64,000 nucleotides of DNA from Cranoglanis bouderius. Taxonomy: Eukaryota > Chordata > Actinopteri > Siluriformes > Cranoglanididae. Both the position numbers and the translations under genes were made by a program. Under the pieces are notes generated by a model. The model ran no database searches, was not told the origin of the DNA, and saw nothing but the letters and a program-made list of their open reading frames with translations. The DNA lies in contig CM042539.1 in assembly GCA_023630585.1 (NCBI GenBank), positions 28,629,755-28,693,754 on the forward strand, in the 5' to 3' direction. Each line of letters begins with the position of its first letter. Position 1 is the stretch's first letter. Of the stretch, positions 1 through 17,350 are shown in pieces.

Positions 1-324
1 TTTTTTGTGACAGGTATCAATTATTTAAACAGGCAACCAACCGTTTCTTTAAAATAAACACTTTTTTGAGAGGAAAACAAAGAAATTAGTTGACATTGCT
101 TTTAACTTGTTTTTTAAAAGACACATGATGATCTCCCACTTTGAAACCTTGTAAAAAAAAAAAAAATTAAATAAAGTTACCCGAGATTGACCAGTGTACA
201 TTTTGAACAGTGAAATATGTGTGTTATTAGATTCAGTGTTGAAAAAAGATAAAAAATGAAGTTTAATTTTTAAAAGTTACAACAGGCAAATGTCACCCAT
301 TCGGTGGAATGGCTCGTTCACCGT

Positions 325-655
325 TTGGTACCATGCTTAAAAAATGGTTCCTCAAGGGTTCTTCATTGTTTTGTTTTTTTTTTGTATGGGTTTACTCGGG
401 ATTCTCTGGTTTCCTCCCACTGTACAGTAGGTGAATCAGTGTGTACATGGTGCCCTGCGATGAACTGGCATCCCATCCAAGATGTTTTTCCACCTCACAC
501 CAAGTGTTCCCAGGATAGACCCGGATTCCCAACCACCCTGACCAGGCTAATTGGTTAGTAGTCTGCTAAAAGGGTTCTACGTGGAACTCTCTGATAGTGA
601 AACACTCTACATAGAACCTTTATACTGTAGGTTTCCCCAGAGGAACAACCCAAAG
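325..655. repeat. SINE-like fragment nested in a 'GGTTCT' dispersed repeat
   Basis: The stretch about 380-555 reads like the fish SINE/LINE-tail consensus 'ccctgcgatgaactggcatcccatcc ... cccaggatagacccgga ... accctgaccagg', which I recognise from many teleost genomes. It is flanked by runs of 'ggttcctcaagggttctt' and 'ggttctacgtggaact ... catagaacctttat', a motif that recurs at 16,310-16,450. The short open frame through it is repeat-derived. Family names are not assigned because the sequence alone does not settle them. Confidence 0.5.
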
Positions 656-657
656 AA

Positions 658-945
658 CCCTGGATTGTGATTGGTCAGAATCGAAGGAGTTGATTAATTC
701 TCTATAACAGCAGCTCTGACAGAAGCACAGCTGCAAATCACAGGTTTATATCAATGCGCTTGTTCTAATACGTTATGATATACGTGATATGTTTAGATCT
801 GGAAAAGCCCAATAAAGAGAGTTTTATATTTAAAAAAACAAAACAAAAAAAAAACGTCATAAAGTATGACGTGTCATTCATTAATAAATTCCAAATTACA
901 ATCATTATCAAACTGCTGTGGTATAAGAGGAATAAAACAACAACA
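658..945 (+). mobile_element. non-autonomous inverted-repeat element, copy 1
   Basis: The left end carries the family signature 'tgattggtcagaa...gttgattaattctctataacagcagctctgacag', and the interior ends with 'gctgtggtataagaggaataaaac'. The same blocks recur at about 9,890-10,400, 21,418-21,840, 28,336-28,835, 54,288-54,606, 56,395-57,088 and 60,748-60,898. No coding capacity is visible, so this is best seen as a MITE-like element moved in trans. Exact ends are uncertain. Confidence 0.55.
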
Positions 946-1146
946 ACAACAACAACAACAGCTCGCGCTTACAATTCTGACTGATCTAAACTGATGAGGA
1001 ATTCGACTCGCGTGCATCTCTCGGATCATTCCTCACGCGCTGATGTGGAGGTTATTCCCACCCCAGTGTGAACACACCTCATCTGAACGCATTTATCAGA
1101 TATGACAGTAAGCATATTTACACTGGACACACACTTATTCCAGTAA

Positions 1147-1147
<1 letters not shown>

Positions 1148-1203
<56 letters not shown>
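1148..1203. repeat. (CA)n microsatellite
   Basis: About 55 bp of nearly perfect CA dinucleotide repeat in intergenic sequence. Confidence 0.95.
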
Positions 1204-1205
<2 letters not shown>

Positions 1206-1307
1206 GTGTCACAGCTCAGGTGTGTTAAATCTTAAGTAAAGTTCAAGAATATTTCATTTTTGTTGGAGAATCAAATGTAAACAATTAAGCGGTCAGTTAA
1301 GCAATAA

Positions 1308-1432
1308 AGTGTGTGTAGGTGAGAAAGTGTGTGTAGGTGAGAAAGTGTGTGTAGGTGAGAAAGTGTGTGTAGGTGAGAAAGTGTGTGTAGGTGAGAAAGT
1401 GTGTGTAGGTGAGAAAGTGTGTGTAGGTGAGT
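1308..1432. repeat. 18-bp minisatellite, about 7 copies
   Basis: The unit 'gtgtgtaggtgagaaa' with its flanking bases repeats every 18 bp about seven times with almost no divergence. The period is a multiple of three, so short open frames appear on both strands (repeats of VGEKVC and SPTHTF); these are not evidence of a gene. Confidence 0.9.
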
Positions 1433-1606
1433 ACACAGTGAAATCTGGAGCAGGTTTTAGAAAAAACTTCATGGGCAGGTTAATTTGGACAAACCCTGAA
1501 ATCAAATAGCGGCTACATCAAATTCTCACATTAATGCCCCTCATAGGTTTTTTTTTTCTTTTTACAGTTGTAATACATGAATTAAAGAATATTAGAATAT
1601 ATTAGA

Positions 1607-1722
<116 letters not shown>

Positions 1723-1859
1723 GCAATTTATATAAATTAATTAAATACTGAATATCTTACTGTGATACATCTGTTAATTTAATCAATGTCTATTCATGTT
1801 TAGTGTTTATTTTATTCATTATTGTTTTTCTGTTCCTTTATTTATTTGTTGTTATTGTT

Positions 1860-1966
1860 TGTCTATACAACTTTTATATTAATTTGCTTTGGCAACATTG
1901 TTAAAACAGTCATGACAATAAAGCACACTAAACATTGAACTTAATAGAGCTCTGTCTCTTTCTTTC

Positions 1967-2016
<50 letters not shown>

Positions 2017-2165
2017 CATCCATCCATCCATCCATCCATCCTTCTGTCCATTCACCAACCTACTTCTCTGTCTCTCCAGCCATTCATTCATCTACCTTTC
2101 TACCTGTCTGTCTGTCTATCTCTCTATCTATCTATCTATCTATCTATCTGCCAATCCATTCATCA
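1860..2165. repeat. LINE-like 3' tail followed by TATC/CATC microsatellites
   Basis: Positions about 1,885-1,945 match a fish LINE 3'-end style, 'ctttggcaacattgttaaaac...caataaagc'. A diverged copy lies at 39,046-39,105 and a related tail at 63,700-63,780. Directly after it come (TATC)n at about 1,969-2,012, (CATC)n at about 2,012-2,042 and another TATC run near 2,120-2,148. Simple repeats often sit at retroposon tails. Confidence 0.6.
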
Positions 2166-2509
2166 TTTCATCGATCTTTTGCTTTTAGACTTAATACACA
2201 CGCTCTGTAGAAATAGTTGGCCAAAACTGAAATATCCGCAGTGTCTTTTCACTCCAAAAGTAGTCCACTGGCTCAGAGATGTTCTGGCTGTGAACTTTAC
2301 TTCATCACTTTAACACTGCTAACATGTAACAGAAGCTTATAACAGTGTGTTTAACATCATGTTTGTCTGAATCATCACACTGGCTAATGGATACCATTAT
2401 ACTGTGCAGTTCATTATTGGTCAGATTACTGCTTTAAAATCTCCATACTTTTTATTTATAATTAATCAATACACACCATTTTGTTTACTGTTAATGTTTC
2501 GAAATGCAG

Positions 2510-4439
2510 GATGTCTGTGGGTCCTCGAAGCTTCGATCCTCATTATAATCCCTGGAAGCCCCAGCCTCAGATGAACGCCCTGGTCTCGACTCTGTGGCGT
2601 GTCCTCTGTCCCGACTCTATAAGGACACACGGATATGAATTAGTGCATATATTTGCCCAACTGTCCAACCCCAGGAATGCAGCCACACAAACCCTGTATA
2701 CAAACATCTTCGATCAGGTGATTACACACCTGCTGGATGACAGAGTGCTGGAACAGGTGAGAGACACCAAACTTCACGACACTAGCTTAATGTTATCCAG
2801 TGTGAGCCATCTCAAACACCGCACATATTATAACAGCTTTTAAAAAACAAACAAAAAAACAACAAAAAGAACAACTGATTCAAATGAACTGTGAGTCAAA
2901 CAGAATATGATTCAAATGAACTGTGAGTCAAACAAAATATGTTTCAAATGAACTGTGAGTCAAACAGAATATGATTCAAATGAACTGTGAGTCAAACAAA
3001 ATATGTTTCAAATGAACTGTGAGTCAAACAGAATATGATTCAAATGAACTGTGAGTCAAACAAAATATGTTTCAAATGAACTGTGAGTCAAACAGAATAC
3101 GATTCAAATGAACTCTGAGTCAAACAAAATATGTTTCAAATGAACTGTGAGTCAAACAGAATATGATTCAAATGAACTCTGAGTCAAACAAAATATGTTT
3201 CAAATGAACTGAGAGTCAAACAGAAGTTGATTCAAATGAACTGTGAATCAAACAGAAATAGATTCAGATGAACTTTGAATCAAATAGAATTTGAACTGAA
3301 CTGAACAAATAGATTCAAATGAACTGTGAATCAAATGACAATCAACATATAACATAAAGGGGACGATGTGGACATGTTTTACTCTGTGGATTGGGTCGGT
3401 TTCAGATGCTGGTGCGTTTAATCCCACACCCTGAATTACAGGCTGGTTTTCCCTGTTTCACATTCTGAGTAATTCAGTCATGTGCTAAACTGCAGTTTAA
3501 CGCAGCGTAGTTACTGCAGCAGTGTTTCTCAATCCTGCTCCTTTATTTCTGCTGTAAGGGTGTTACACAGCTTTTTCAGTGATTAATCCATCTGGCAAGT
3601 GGACTTTAAAATAAACATTTGCTGAAGACATGTGAGGAAAAAGACAGCGACTTCTTAAAACATTTCAGACCGGTTGGTTTGGTTCGCACCAGTCGCTGTG
3701 TTCACAACCTTCACAAATTGTGATCTAAACAAATCGTGATAGTGAACAGAAATATTTTTTTTTTTAAATTGTGATTTAAATGAACTGCAGTTCAATCTGT
3801 GACCTTTCCCACATATACACAAGTCACGAAACAATAGTAAAGTCACTGTAAACTTGTTTTACATTTAATTTAATCCGAGTGCATAGATGATCAAACTGTA
3901 GTGGTTTTGTTTTGCCGTGTTCTTTTGAGAATCAGCTCAACATCTTCCTGGAGAACCTACAGTGACTGTTAAATATAATCTGTTAAATGTAATATCTGGT
4001 AATTACATCACCAGATATAACAGCCAATCAGATTCAGTATGCAAATAAGAAGGGGTCGTTTGTGTGTGTGGGTCATTTGAGGTCTGCATATTCATAAAAT
4101 TTGATTTTTAAGAGGCAAAAGGTTATAAGTTTTGTCGTCTTAGGCATAACAGGCCTCATCATCATTCGACCCATCCTCATATAACACATTTCATTTTATT
4201 CTCATGAAGGTCGTGTGTGTTAATGTGCTGAATCAGGATTTAAGCGTCTTCTGTCTCCCTCTGGTGGTCGTTAAAGGCACTGCAGCAACCTGGGACAGAG
4301 CTGCTTTAACTCCTAGATGGATGTGCAGAAGGAGAAAGTGAGAAGCTGTTGGAGAAGAGCTCCGTATCAATCCCGAGGCCTGAAATTATCCAGGCTGGTG
4401 CATTACCAAACACGAGGAGCTCCAACCAACATCCAGTAA
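2510..4439 (+). CDS. unrecognised two-exon gene, 122 aa as modelled
   Basis: Exon A is 2,510-2,756. An acceptor ('ttcgaaatgcag') directly precedes 'gATG' at 2,511 (A at -3), and 82 codons end in phase 0 at a strong donor, CAG|GTGAGA. Exon B is 4,317-4,439. The acceptor 'tttaactcctag' opens 40 codons in the required phase, beginning MDVQKEKVRSCWRRAPYQSR and ending TNIQ-stop; an ATTAAA signal follows at 4,516. Exon A reads MSVGPRSFDPHYNPWKPQPQ, then a segment rich in hydrophobic and helix-forming residues (VSTLWRVL, GYELVHIFAQL, FDQVITHLLDD). There is no signal peptide, membrane span or motif I can name. Codon use in exon A looks like real coding sequence rather than a transposon. The acceptor just before ATG implies an upstream, probably noncoding, exon that I could not place. 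The gene converges on psmc4. The exon pairing is an inference from phase and splice sites. Confidence 0.5.
2874..3330. repeat. 32-bp minisatellite in the intron of the unrecognised gene
   Basis: The unit 'gattcaaatgaactgtgagtcaaacagaatat' (32 bp) repeats about 14 times. Variants 'gattc..cagaatat' and 'gtttc..aaaatat' alternate, giving a 64-bp higher-order unit. Divergence increases towards 3,330, as expected for an array homogenised from one end. No coding frame crosses it. Confidence 0.9.
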
Positions 4440-4515
4440 CACTCCGGGTGTGGAGATGATGCGGTGGAAAGGACAAGGAACACGACGAACATGAAGTTCT
4501 TGTGTGATCAAGCTG

Positions 4516-4521
4516 ATTAAA
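4516..4521 (+). terminator. candidate poly(A) signal of the 2,510-4,439 gene
   Basis: ATTAAA lies 77 bp after the stop codon and is followed by a T/GT-rich stretch, the usual layout of a vertebrate cleavage site. This is the commonest variant hexamer. Confidence 0.45.
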
Positions 4522-5025
4522 GCATTATTTCTTGTTCATGTGTAAAAACATCATTTTACATTTCATCAACACATTTTCCTGTGATGAGTTCATGAGTTCT
4601 TTTATTTAAACAAAGCAAACATCATACAACCCGCAATGCGTGCAATGTGTCCCCCCGCTGGTGTAATGCAGTACTGCAAGAACCTAAGTTCGTCGTGACG
4701 TCATAGACGCGCTTTCATTGGCTGAAATCGCTCACGTGGTGACCTGCAGCGGTTAAATGAAGGTCACGTAGTATCCAACCGCCATCACAGTGTTGAAACG
4801 TCTGCTAAAGTCTAGCTAGTTTGCTATTGGAGTAGATTTACATGACGGTTAACTATGAACCATGATGATAAAAATAAATAGATTAAAAAAAAAAAAAACA
4901 AAAAAAAAAAACCCCAAAATGGTTCCAGTGCCAACAGCGTAGCTTGAAATGGGTCATTAAATTAAATTATATTAAATGATCAGTGCGTGGAAGAAAATAA
5001 AGCTCGTCCGTTTTATGGAAAACGT
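4522..5025. other. intergenic gap between convergent genes
   Basis: AT-rich sequence with A-runs at 4,886-4,912. It holds an isolated 'tgacgtcatagacgcgctttcattggctg' block with a CRE-like TGACGTCA near 4,697. No gene, RNA gene or transposon was recognised here. Confidence 0.4.
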
Positions 5026-5031
5026 TTTATT
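5026..5031 (-). terminator. candidate poly(A) signal of psmc4
   Basis: On the minus strand AATAAA lies about 230 nt after the psmc4 stop codon. This is the only canonical hexamer I see in the immediate 3' flank. Confidence 0.5.
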
Positions 5032-5257
5032 GGTTCTTTTTTGCAGTGTACAATAATCAGTAAGCTGCAGTGGTGTGTGTGTGGGTGTGTGTGTGTGTTA
5101 AAATCCAGTGATGTCACAGTCCGTGTGTGTGTCAGGCGCAGACGCCTGGATTGTAATGATACACTGTGTATGTGTGTGTGTATATACGTACAAATAAACA
5201 CTGAAAAGAATAAAGAAAAAACAGCTAAGCTAATGCAGATGTGACGAATCTCCGTCT

Positions 5258-11049
<5,792 letters not shown>

Positions 11050-11076
11050 CTTGGATATACAGAAGCTGACGTCGAG

Positions 11077-11084
11077 TGACGTCA
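11077..11084. promoter_or_regulatory. palindromic CRE in the psmc4 promoter
   Basis: TGACGTCA, the full CREB/ATF consensus, lies 28 bp upstream of the psmc4 ATG, with a second near-site CTGACGTCGA at about 11,066. The surrounding sequence is locally CpG-rich. The position, at or just upstream of the start of transcription of a housekeeping gene, fits a working CRE. Its activity is an inference. Confidence 0.6.
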
Positions 11085-11253
11085 CGCGCAGCCTCACGCA
11101 GCCTAATGAGGGTAAACACTAAGGATTTTTAAATTTTTTTATTATTATTTTTTTAATATATATTTTTTTTTAAAAAGAAGAAATTAAAACACTCATTACG
11201 CACAAATATGAAATAAATAAATGAAACGAAAATTCAGATAAACCACTGCAGTG

Positions 11254-11962
11254 TTCTGGTGTTATTCTTCTTTTCCTTTCGGCTGTTCCCTTCAGGGGTC
11301 GCCACAGCGAATCATCTGCCTCCATCTAGCCCTATCCCCTGCATCCTCTTCTCTCAGACCGACTACCTTCATGTCCTCCTTCACTACATCCATAAACCTC
11401 CTCTTTGGTCGTCCTCTCGGCCTCCTGCCTGGCAGCTCTAACCTCAGCATCCTTTTACCGATATATTCACTCTCCCTCCTCTGAACATGTCCAAACCATC
11501 TCAACCTGGCCTCTCTAACTTTGTCTCCAAAACATCTCACATGTGCTGTCCCCCTGATGTACTCATTCCTGATCCTATCCATCCTCGTCACTCCCAAAGA
11601 GAACCTCAACATCTTCAGCTCTGCTACCTCTAACTCTTCCTCCTGTCTTTTCCTCAGTGCAACTGTCTCCAAACCATACAACATCGCTGGTCTCACTACT
11701 GTCCTGTACACCTTTCCTTTCATTCTTGCTGGTACTCTTTTATCACACAACAGACCTGACACTTTTCTCCACCCATTCCAACCTGCCTGCACACGCTTCT
11801 TCACCTCTTTTCCACACTCCCCGTTGCTCTGGACTGTTGACCATAAGTACTTAAAATCCTGCACCTTCTTTATCTCTTCTCCCTGTAACCTCACTGTTCC
11901 ACTTGGATCCCTCTCATTCACACACATGTATTCTGTCTTGCTGTGACTAACCTTCATTCCTT
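11254..11962 (-). mobile_element. 5'-truncated RTE-like LINE, C-terminal reverse-transcriptase end
   Basis: The minus strand carries 221 codons ending at the 3' side of a non-LTR retrotransposon. Recognisable phrases are KTEYMCVNERDPSG, KRVQAGWNGWRKVSGLLCD, RPAMLYGLETVALRKRQE, RWFGHVQRRESEYIGKRMLR and GRRPRGRPKRRFMDVVKEDM, followed by the 3' end 'ttcgctgtggcgacccctgaagggaacagccgaaag'. These are the thumb and post-RT parts of an RTE-type element common in fish. The catalytic palm region and the endonuclease are absent, so it is a dead-on-arrival copy, although this fragment is still open. The clade assignment is from memory. Confidence 0.8.
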
Positions 11963-14934
11963 ATTATAGGTATAAATGAATTAAGATCGTTGCTTTCGCT
12001 GAAAACAAAATCAGTGTTTCAGAGGTTTTTGTACCTCTCCCTCACTCCTGACACGGCTTTTTAAAGATAATCTGCCTTTAATTTTATATTCCACCACTTT
12101 CAGGTAAACGGTGAAATTTCTTCGATGACTCATCCTGTACTCGTTTTGTGTTAACCCAATTAAATGCTCTCTAGAATGTATATGCTCCGCCCTCAGGGCG
12201 TGTCTTACTCTACAGTAGCATCGTGTTACTTAGCAGTAAATGCGGTTTGTTTGTTTATTATTCCAATCTCCATGTGAAAAGAAATGTTTGGAGTTCATTC
12301 ATCCGGAAGAGGGTTTGTGTGTCTGTTCAGAAGAGCGATTTACGGACTTGCTGACAGACTGAAGGAGAATTCTGTCTTTAGACACCGTCTCCATGAGTAA
12401 ACGGCAGTAATATCGTTTTATCTGCCATCGTTTCTTGTTATAAACTCTTCACTGTTTGCTAGTTCGATGAGCTGCTGTGAAGTTTGTTTAGATTGGATGG
12501 GGGTGTGGCATGGTGTATCTCAAACGCTATTGGTTCCTGTGTAAATCAGTCAAGCACTTCTTGAATGACTTTCAAAAGGAAATATGTCAACATACAGAAT
12601 CAAATCACATCATTTCATGCAGAAATGTGATAATAAGTCCGTACCGTAACAAAAAAGATTCTGTTATTTTAAGTCCCCGTGAAGTGCCTTGAAACGTGAG
12701 GTGTTATCCGATGTGTTGACGTAATTTCCACCGAAACAGGAAGTCAGGGCGGTGCGTATCGAGTGGTTCGTCCTCCTTTTTAAATAGCCAATAGCGTTTA
12801 GCTTACCTCACAGCCTGGGCTAAGCCATACTTGACAGTTAGTACCATGGATTTTTATAATGTTGGGGGCGGGACACTTCCGATTTTAGAGAGCATTCGAT
12901 TGGTCAGAAAATCTGACGAGAAGCTGAAGTGCAGAGTGATGTCATCAAAATTGTTGATCCGTATCGGCGGTAGAGAGAGACCGTCGGAATTACCGCAATT
13001 ACTAGATGACAACCCAAATGTTCTACTCGTCCGCGTCTGTGCGTCCTCGGAATTATGCGTTTCTATGGCAACACAATTAATACCGAAATGGATCCGTGTG
13101 AGATGATGTTGCTGACAATGGCAAAACACATAATTACAACATTAAATCACATTTTTACGCGATTGCTAAATATTGAAGAACACAGAAAGCGCATTAGGTG
13201 TAAAATAACACGTTGTTTATTAATAACGCAGGCGTGGGTAATGTGTTGTTGCAAACCTAAACAAACAGACGGTTTTCCAGCTCTGTGCAGCTACATTAAA
13301 CTGTACTGTATGTCTTTCATTTATTTTCAGATGAATCTTTCTTTATTAAGACATTAATGATATCATTATACGAATTATTACACAGAAATATTACGAGATA
13401 ACTACTGAACTACATTTTACTGCTGAAGCCGCCGCCATTTTGAGTGTTTCCGCATGACTTTGCAGCGGCCAGGTGGTACGAGTCGGAGCTTTCTTAATCC
13501 CTAATTCCTAATTCCCAAGTTGTAATTACGAGCTCTACGAGGACGTGAATGCCGTAATTACGGTAATTACGACATAGTGTGATCGCAGCTTAACCTGCAG
13601 GAAGGTAGATCTCATGGAAGAGGGTCGGTGACCACTGATTTAGAGTATTGTATTGTATTGTATTGTATTGTATTGTATTGTATTGTATTGTATTGTAGCC
13701 GTAATGCGCATGCGTAAAACAGAACCGTTGCTGAGCATAGCGGTAAGGGGAAAACGTGAGAATGTCTCCCCCTGCTTGTGAAACCTGTATTACATCATAA
13801 CGAGGGTTTTGTCGTGTAATTCAGTCCCACTGTTGTTGTTATTATTATTATTATTAGTAGTAGTGGTAGTAATATATGCCATTCATTGTTTAGCTATTTA
13901 GAGATTATGTGTCTACTTGTGTAGCTGCTTGATATAGGTTAATATATGCCGGATTTCCGGTTTGTTGCGGTTGATATTTGGCTGAGAGCAGTGCTAAAAT
14001 ACAGACTGTGAAACAGACGGACATATTGCAGGGCTTCTACTACATCTGCTCATGTGTTTTCCAGCCCTCTGCTGCAATGCATCACTCCTCCCCCACCCTC
14101 TCCACCTCTCTCTCTCTCTCTCTCTCTCTCAGTCAGTGCTATATCCTTCCTTCCCCTCGCATCATGCCATCCGTCCTCCGTCCGGATCTTTGGAAATGCG
14201 CACGCTGGCCTCATTCGAGAAAGAAATAAGCGGTTTGGAAGAAAAGAAACATTAGTCCTGCATTAATAATTAGTAAAGCACCGGATTTTTAAGGGAGAAA
14301 CAGAGGAGCTACTATAGGAACAGGAGAGGGATCCTGCGGCTCTGTCCCAAATCCACATGCACAGTGTGCAAGGTAGGCAGGATGAAGCACTGAAGAACTG
14401 AAGGACGCACTGGATTAATTTTATATTTATTTATTTATTTATTTTGCAACACATGCGGTTCTGACTCAGTGATTCAGATGATGGAATGTAGCCTCTTCTG
14501 AACTTAATGCATAATTCATGTGTACTGTATCATTTCCCCCCCCCAACTTAATGAATGATTTCTGATTGAAAGAGAAGCATTTTTTTTTTTTGTGTGTGAA
14601 TCATCCACGGTTGCACCAAATGACCATCTGGCATGAAGGATAACTGAAGCTGCAGAGGTGGACCACTGAAGAAGAAGAAGAAGAAGAAGAAGCCTTACTG
14701 TAATCTGTGTGACCCAAACACACTCGTCTATACTCATTAAAAAAAGATAAGATTAGAGAACAGATTAAATATTTATGTCTGCACACATCGATGAAGATTT
14801 CCACGAGACCTTCGCTCTCGGGACGTTTCTGTAAGTTTTAATATTGAACAATCCTCACACGTCTAGGTCTTCGTGTAGGTCTTGTCCACTGATCGTCCAA
14901 ATTTTCATAGAGCAATAATAATCATATTAATAAT

Positions 14935-14972
<38 letters not shown>

Positions 14973-15712
14973 GGGTAAGCACTTCACTGGAATGTATCGG
15001 CTACGTGAAACCAAAGACGTGTAACACTTCCAATCTTCCATTCTCAGTCAGTCACTGTGCGACATCTTCTTCATCTGCATCTTCATCGGCTTCATCTTCT
15101 TCTCAGGTTTTCCCTTCTCACCCTCGCCATTCCTCCCGATCGCTCCGATCCCGATCTTCCACGCTGTGCGCTCATCACAGACTTTCTCTATCTCTTAAAC
15201 ATCACAAACCTCAAAAACGTTCAAGTCTTCCATTACGAATAAGGAAAGCTGTAAAGCGTAAAGATCGATTTTTAAACAGAGAATTTTTCTTTAAAATATT
15301 AGTAGCTACGTTATAGATAGGCTAGCAACACAACGCTAACAAAACTGAGTCACATCATCGCAAAAAAAAAAACAACCTTCTGGATTCACGAGCCGACCGA
15401 AGAGCGTCGCTGGAGTGAACGCTCCTTTACTAAACGCGAACACTTTATCACTAAAGTGCAGGGGGAACTGAAGGTAGCATTGCTAACACAGAGGTAAACA
15501 ACTGGGGAGTGAACCGAAGGAAGGCGAACGCTGCAGGACCACGTGGAGAAAGTGAACCCCGCATCACTAAACACTTCCTCTGTAGGGGGTTCGACTCCTT
15601 CTGAAATCCACTGCTGCATCCTGGGACACACTCGGAGACCCTCTGATCTACAGCAGCGTGTGAGTGTGTGTGAGTGAGTGTGTATATGTCTGTGTTCCTC
15701 TCCTGGGTGAAG
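11963..15712. other. intergenic region between divergent psmc4 and scn1b
   Basis: This should hold the scn1b promoter and noncoding first exon(s); I could not place them. Contents: a pentanucleotide array (13,640-13,697), a CT-run at 14,106-14,131, a GAA run near 14,670-14,690, an ATA run at 14,936-14,971, and a block at 13,500-13,580 ('aagttgtaattacgagctctacgagg') that looks like a dispersed repeat. No protein gene or RNA gene is recognised; the short open frames at 12,831-13,357 lack splice or family support. Confidence 0.4.
13640..13697. repeat. (TTGTA)n pentanucleotide array
   Basis: The unit 'attgt' repeats about 11 times without interruption. The perfect purity suggests a young and probably length-variable locus. 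Confidence 0.95.
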
Positions 15713-17315
15713 ATGCCTGCAGTCCAGGTGATGTGGCTCCCTGCGCTGCTGCTGTGTGTCATACAGGGTGAGTGACTGTACGCTGGATAAACAGCATCCT
15801 TAATCATGATCTACGCAGGGAAAGGTGAGACACGATTCATACAGATCTTCTAATTATACATTGGCACCTTGATTCCTTTGATTCACTGGACTGCTAACAA
15901 GTCATCAGTATTTGGGCTCTCGGTGGGCGTGTCACTAAAATGCCACGCCCGTCCACTATTTCCGACAAACATCTAAGTGCATTCTGGGTGCAGCTGTAGG
16001 AAAATAATGAACAACCCCGACTGACACTAACAAGTAAATGAATGTTAAAAGCTTTCCTTTTTCCTCCTTCCTGTTCCTTGTCAAATACGTTTACATGTAC
16101 ACTCTTAAAAGAGTTTTGAACTGTTTAAGGCGCATCTTTTTCTAAGATTGTGTGTGTGTATATTACGTGTATATTAAGTGTGCGGTACAAACTTCAAATT
16201 ATTGCTTATTGATTATCTTCTTAATATCTAGAACCTGTCAGGAGTTCATCATTTAACATCTCGCTCTCGGTACTTGGTGCACACTTGGGCGCTTGACTAG
16301 TTCATTAAGGTATTTTTTTTAAGGGTTCTTTGGACGATTAAGGGTTCATATCTTCTTAAAAAGGTTCTACGTGGACCCCTTGAGTGTTACAGAAACACCC
16401 TGGTTCTACATAGAGCCTTTAAGGGTTCCCAAAAAGGGAAAATCTGAGAACCCTTATCTTTTCTAACTCAATGTTCACACTAGCAGAAAATAAATTGCTC
16501 TTGTTGCTTGTAGTCTCATGTAGCTGTGTATAGCGACCGCTGTTGTTGTTGTTGTTGTTGCTTGTGGGCGTGGCCTGTCCAGTTTGTTCGTTTTTTCTTT
16601 AGTTCTGATGAGAAACAGTAGTAGCTATAGTAGCTGCGAACGGGGAACTGCAGAAACATCGGACCACACGTGGCCTGAGGAATCGTTCAAGACCATCCTC
16701 AGGATTTGTCGCTTCACAGTTTCATAAATAATTTGCATAGAACTGAGAAAAATCTCAATTTAATTGTCGCTCGCTGAAATTGTAGCTGAAATTGCGGCTC
16801 CGTGTCGTGCACGTACATAGAAAAGGAACATTCGCCTGTCGTTTTGTCACTCGCTACCGTGAGCGTAAGGTAATAGTGTAAATAGTGTGGAAATTTCACA
16901 TTTTAAGGTATTATAATATGACATTTTTGTCATTGAATTTTGTAAATGAATGAATTCTTAAATCTTAAAATGATTTTGCAAGCACCCATGTAGAGTAGAT
17001 ATGTTACATATAAATAACAAAACTGAATATTCAGTATGTCCTGTACATTCACAATAAACCCAGAGTGAAAATCACTGATCCTTACAGGGTGCCAATACAT
17101 AATTACACACTTTGTATGACTTATTTCTCACCAAATATCCTTCGTCTGTCTGTCTGTCTCTGAGTGTCTCTGTGTGTCTGAGTTTCTTCACTAATAAGAA
17201 ATAAAAGAGTGATTTAATAATTCATTGTAAATGACTAATAGCAGGCTTTAACATGACTTTTAAACCCTTAATCTCTGTTCTGATCTGTTTTTTACTCCTC
17301 ATGCGAAGTTCTGGA

Positions 17316-17350
<35 letters not shown>

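Noticed and set aside
12831..13357. Overlapping 91-100-codon frames on both strands
   Set aside because: No splice sites, start context or family resemblance; both strands are open to a similar extent, as expected by chance.
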